Shown: piece after piece, positions 61,861-64,000 of the stretch
How the letters are laid out: each line of letters starts with the position of its first letter
Numbering within the stretch: the first letter of the stretch is position 1
Origin: Basidiobolus meristosporus CBS 931.73
Taxonomy: Eukaryota > Basidiobolomycota > Basidiobolomycetes > Basidiobolales > Basidiobolaceae
Length of the DNA: 64,000 bases
Assembly (NCBI GenBank): GCA_002104905.1
Contig: MCFE01000502.1
Location: forward strand, 1 to 64,000
Direction: 5' to 3'
Program-made: the position numbers and the translations under genes
The notes under the pieces: generated by a model
The model's input: only the letters and a program-made list of their open reading frames with translations
What the model was told of the DNA's origin: nothing
Database searches by the model: none

Positions 61861-62830
61861 CAGTAGAAACAAAGAAGCCAGCGCTACTGTTGTAGCTTTG
61901 GTACAAGAGTGTGTAGCTGAGGGGAATTTGTAGGTAAGTTAATAAGAAGTGATGATAGCTCTTCAGTGCTCAACACACTGTTCAGTGGGAAGGGGGGTAG
62001 CAAGAGAGGTAAGAATGACTTGTGAACAACATTAATGAGGGGAATGTGATAAGGATTGATATTCATCATAAAGGGAGTGTGCTGCTGCAGATATTGCTGC
62101 CAAAGGTCTGTCAAGTACTTCAGGTAGGCCAGCTTGGGTTTTTCTGACTGCCGAATATAATGAGCAAACTTCTTGACTTCAGGATCTCCAAGTATAGCTC
62201 TCCAGCAGGAGCCAGGTGTAGTGTGGTGTGTTCTCTTCCAGGCCTTAATCAGTGAGTTGTTGCAGTTGTGAAGTCTGAGATATGATCTGGTTCTAAGGTA
62301 GAGAAGTCTGATCTTATAGGGCATAAACCCAAAAGCACCAAGAATAGCATGTCTGTAGGGGCATTCAGGCAAATGAGGCACCAAGGAGGTAATGCACCAT
62401 ACTGCAAACTTGTCAAGCTTAGTGCAGTCTCTAGAAATAAGAGAGAGAAGTGGTAAGCCAAATTCCAGGACAGGGAAGACAAACTGCTTGAGTAGAAGGA
62501 GGCAGCTGGGAGCTGAAGTTTTAGGAGGAGTAACAGCCAGTAGCTTGTGGAGTGCCTGTCTTGCCAGGATAATTCTCTTCTTCAGGTGTGCTCCAGAGTC
62601 TAGTCCAGTAGGAAGGAAAGGAAAGCCAAGATATGTAGCAGAAACCTGAGCAGGTAGAGTGGAGTTCTCCAAGTTGATGGGAGAGCCCAAAGGTACTGTC
62701 TTTGCAATGGAAAGCTGGAGATTATTCTTGTTGTGCATCAACATTTAAAACTTTGTCAATTTTACTCCGTTTGAAAATCTAGTACCCTAACTGATTTTCC
62801 CTAACCCAAACATAACAAATCCCAGTTACA
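61498..62830 (-). mobile_element. 3' part of a non-LTR (LINE) retrotransposon, decayed
   Basis: A minus-strand frame of 286 codons (62744-61884) corresponds to the C-terminal part of a LINE reverse-transcriptase polyprotein. It has the post-palm block starting TKF then MLMHNKNNLQLSIAKTVPLG, and ATYLGFPFLPTG, followed by the thumb-like region with repeated Trp/Tyr and a long C-terminus. Just upstream, at 62745-62800, the frame continues (TRFSNGVKLTKF) but is broken by stop codons, and the catalytic palm is absent, so this is a 5'-truncated, inactive copy. Its 3' end carries TTAGGG-like repeats at 61497-61860. Confidence 0.75.
61884..62744 (-). pseudogene. LINE ORF2 C-terminal fragment
   Basis: This is the open portion of the LINE coding sequence, 286 codons. 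It follows the reverse-transcriptase palm and holds GLDSGAHLKKRIILARQALH, typical of the segment after the YLG motif in fungal and plant LINEs. A TAA directly precedes the first ATG, and further stops lie upstream, so no functional enzyme is made from this copy. Confidence 0.7.
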
Positions 62831-63465
62831 GTTTATTTGATCCCACCTCAGAATCTATTTTTAGCTATCACACCTGATCTATTTTCAAATGGTCATCAAG
62901 TTATCAACCTATCTGCCAAGCCTTCCCAGGTGATTAGTCATCTGAGATCTATCCAACCATTGTGCAGCTGCCAAGACATCAGTTGATTGATGATGTAATT
63001 TTCATTTATCTTATGCACCTATGAACACCCAAATTGATTTCCATCAATCCAGTCTCTTGGCGCTTACTAATTCAACTTGATCAGAAAAGTATAAATAAAG
63101 TGTACTGAACCTTTTGGTTTAGTGTGTGTCTCAACAAAATTAAGATTCTGTCTCAGCAAAAATAAGAATCCAACAATTCCGTTCTAGTTTCTATCCAAGC
63201 CTAGTATATCTAGCACTCCAAAGAACACCAAGCCTAGCCTGCCTAGCAAACAAATATCATTGCCTTTATAGCCAACCCAGCTATTTCCAAGACCAATATT
63301 AGATCAGAATCTTTCTGCTAATATTTCCGCCACTCTCTGACAATTCTAAGATTCTGCACTTAATTGTCCCTTTGGTTCAGTTAAACCATTCAAGAGTTTT
63401 ATTACACTTTCTCTTGGATACAACATTTTTTTCGTTGAATTCCATTACATTCAGCCAATTAGAAG
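62831..63465 (+). other. 5' region of a Ty3/Gypsy-like element (LTR and leader)
   Basis: AT-rich, non-coding sequence preceding the gag-like ORF. It includes a TATAAATA box at 63090-63097 and, at 63163-63175, TAAGAATCCAACA, which could be the 3' inverted end of an LTR. I did not find the matching TGTTGGATTC start, and no clear tRNA primer-binding site follows, so LTR boundaries remain open. Confidence 0.4.
63090..63097 (+). promoter_or_regulatory. TATA box of putative LTR promoter
   Basis: TATAAATA about 375 bases before the gag ATG, with TGTACTGAACC following within 20 bases; placement fits an LTR U3/R promoter. Confidence 0.35.
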
Positions 63466-64000
63466 ATGTCCTCAGCAGCAAGCAATCCAAACCTTTCCAT
63501 GTTGGAAGAAGCCAGAAGAAATCAGGAAGAACTTACTGAACAGCTTGAAAACATCATGCTTGAAAGAAATACCATGATGATTGAGCACTCAAAGCTTGCC
63601 AAAACAAGATCTGATAATCACCGTAGAGATGAACTCCTTGAAGTTATATCCAGTTTCCAAGATGAAATTGGAATAATTAAGGAAGCACTGGAGAATATTG
63701 CCATAGTAATTGACAGCATTGAAAATCCACCAAGCCTTGCTCTGCATCAGCCACCAAGAAGTCATGCCTTTGAATCCTCCAGATCTACATCTCCTTCTAG
63801 ACCTGCCCTGGTGGTTGTCCCAAGATCCTTGCCTGTTTATGCTGAAGGCACCCATGCCATCAAGAATCCAACTGAGTTTCTTTACAAGTTTAGTCACGTC
63901 TTAGCTGCACACCAGCTAGACCCTGACACCAACTGGGCTAGACTTCTGCCTCTCTGTCTCACAATGCAAGATGCTGACTGGGTTGAAGTGAACATTCCTT
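63466..64000 (+). CDS. Gag-like ORF of a Ty3/Gypsy-type retrotransposon (5' part, runs off window)
   Basis: An uninterrupted frame of at least 178 codons runs from an ATG after AGAAG to the window end. Residues 10-85 are a charged coiled coil (MLEEARRNQEELTEQLENI onward). A Ser/Pro/Arg hinge follows, then NPTEFLYKFSHVLAAHQLD and WARLLPLCLTMQDADWVE, which resemble the capsid helices of fungal Ty3/Gypsy Gag (the retrotransposon gag family). Zinc knuckle, protease and polymerase would lie beyond the window. Whether the copy is intact cannot be judged. Confidence 0.72.
   Translation, partial: MSSAASNPNLSMLEEARRNQEELTEQLENIMLERNTMMIEHSKLAKTRSDNHRRDELLEVISSFQDEIGIIKEALENIAIVIDSIENPPSLALHQPPRSHAFESSRSTSPSRPALVVVPRSLPVYAEGTHAIKNPTEFLYKFSHVLAAHQLDPDTNWARLLPLCLTMQDADWVEVNIP

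Noticed and set aside
1-64000. CRISPR arrays, bacterial insertion sequences or operons
   Set aside because: No regularly spaced short repeats or bacterial gene organisation; spliced eukaryotic genes throughout.

Overview
The window looks like nuclear DNA of a filamentous, probably early-diverging fungus. It has moderate GC, protein genes cut by many short introns (about 40-75 nt, GTAAGT/GTATGT-type donors, CAG/TAG/AAG acceptors), fungal markers (Kre9/GPI wall protein, Crh-type GH16, Atg26 sterol glucosyltransferase, Asi-type RING, Emi1-like, CENP-C/Mif2), and LINE and LTR retroelements. I cannot name the species. Where exon joins are listed they were worked out by hand and are frame-consistent; the three longest genes (PP4R1, ABCC, RasGAP) are given as spans with only some joins resolved.

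Layout. 0.8-2.2 kb: PAQR/Izh membrane receptor with a repeated coiled-coil N-terminus (-). 2.2-11.4 kb: long interval with no confident gene, holding an LTR-like repeat pair. 11.4-21.6 kb: minus-strand run of CENP-C, a zinc-ribbon protein, an unknown 120-aa protein placed a few bases behind an Emi1/DUF3128 gene, a Kre9-like GPI protein and a PP4R1-type HEAT protein, with one small plus-strand ORF. 23.3-40.3 kb: plus-strand run of secreted RNase T2, a full-length ABCC transporter, Atg26-type sterol glucosyltransferase and a Cys-rich single-pass membrane protein. 41-52 kb: small acidic YW-motif protein (-), PAS protein (+), GH16 (+) and a large BAR-PH-PH-C2-RasGAP protein (-). 54.8-60.1 kb: Asi-type RING membrane protein (+), an unknown multi-pass membrane protein (-) and a PRL-type phosphatase (+). 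61.1-64 kb: a broken ORF, the 3' part of a decayed LINE ending in TTAGGG-like repeats, and the 5' part of a Ty3/Gypsy-like element cut by the window edge.

The genes do not form an obvious pathway cluster. Several concern the cell surface or membranes (PAQR, Kre9-like, GH16, Cys-rich protein, ABCC, Atg26, Asi-like); others are regulatory (PP4R1, RasGAP, PRL, PAS) or chromosomal (CENP-C). The most unusual items are the BAR-PH-PH-C2-RasGAP architecture, the ABCC protein whose first nucleotide-binding domain has lost its signature and D-loop, and the internally duplicated coiled coil on the PAQR protein.
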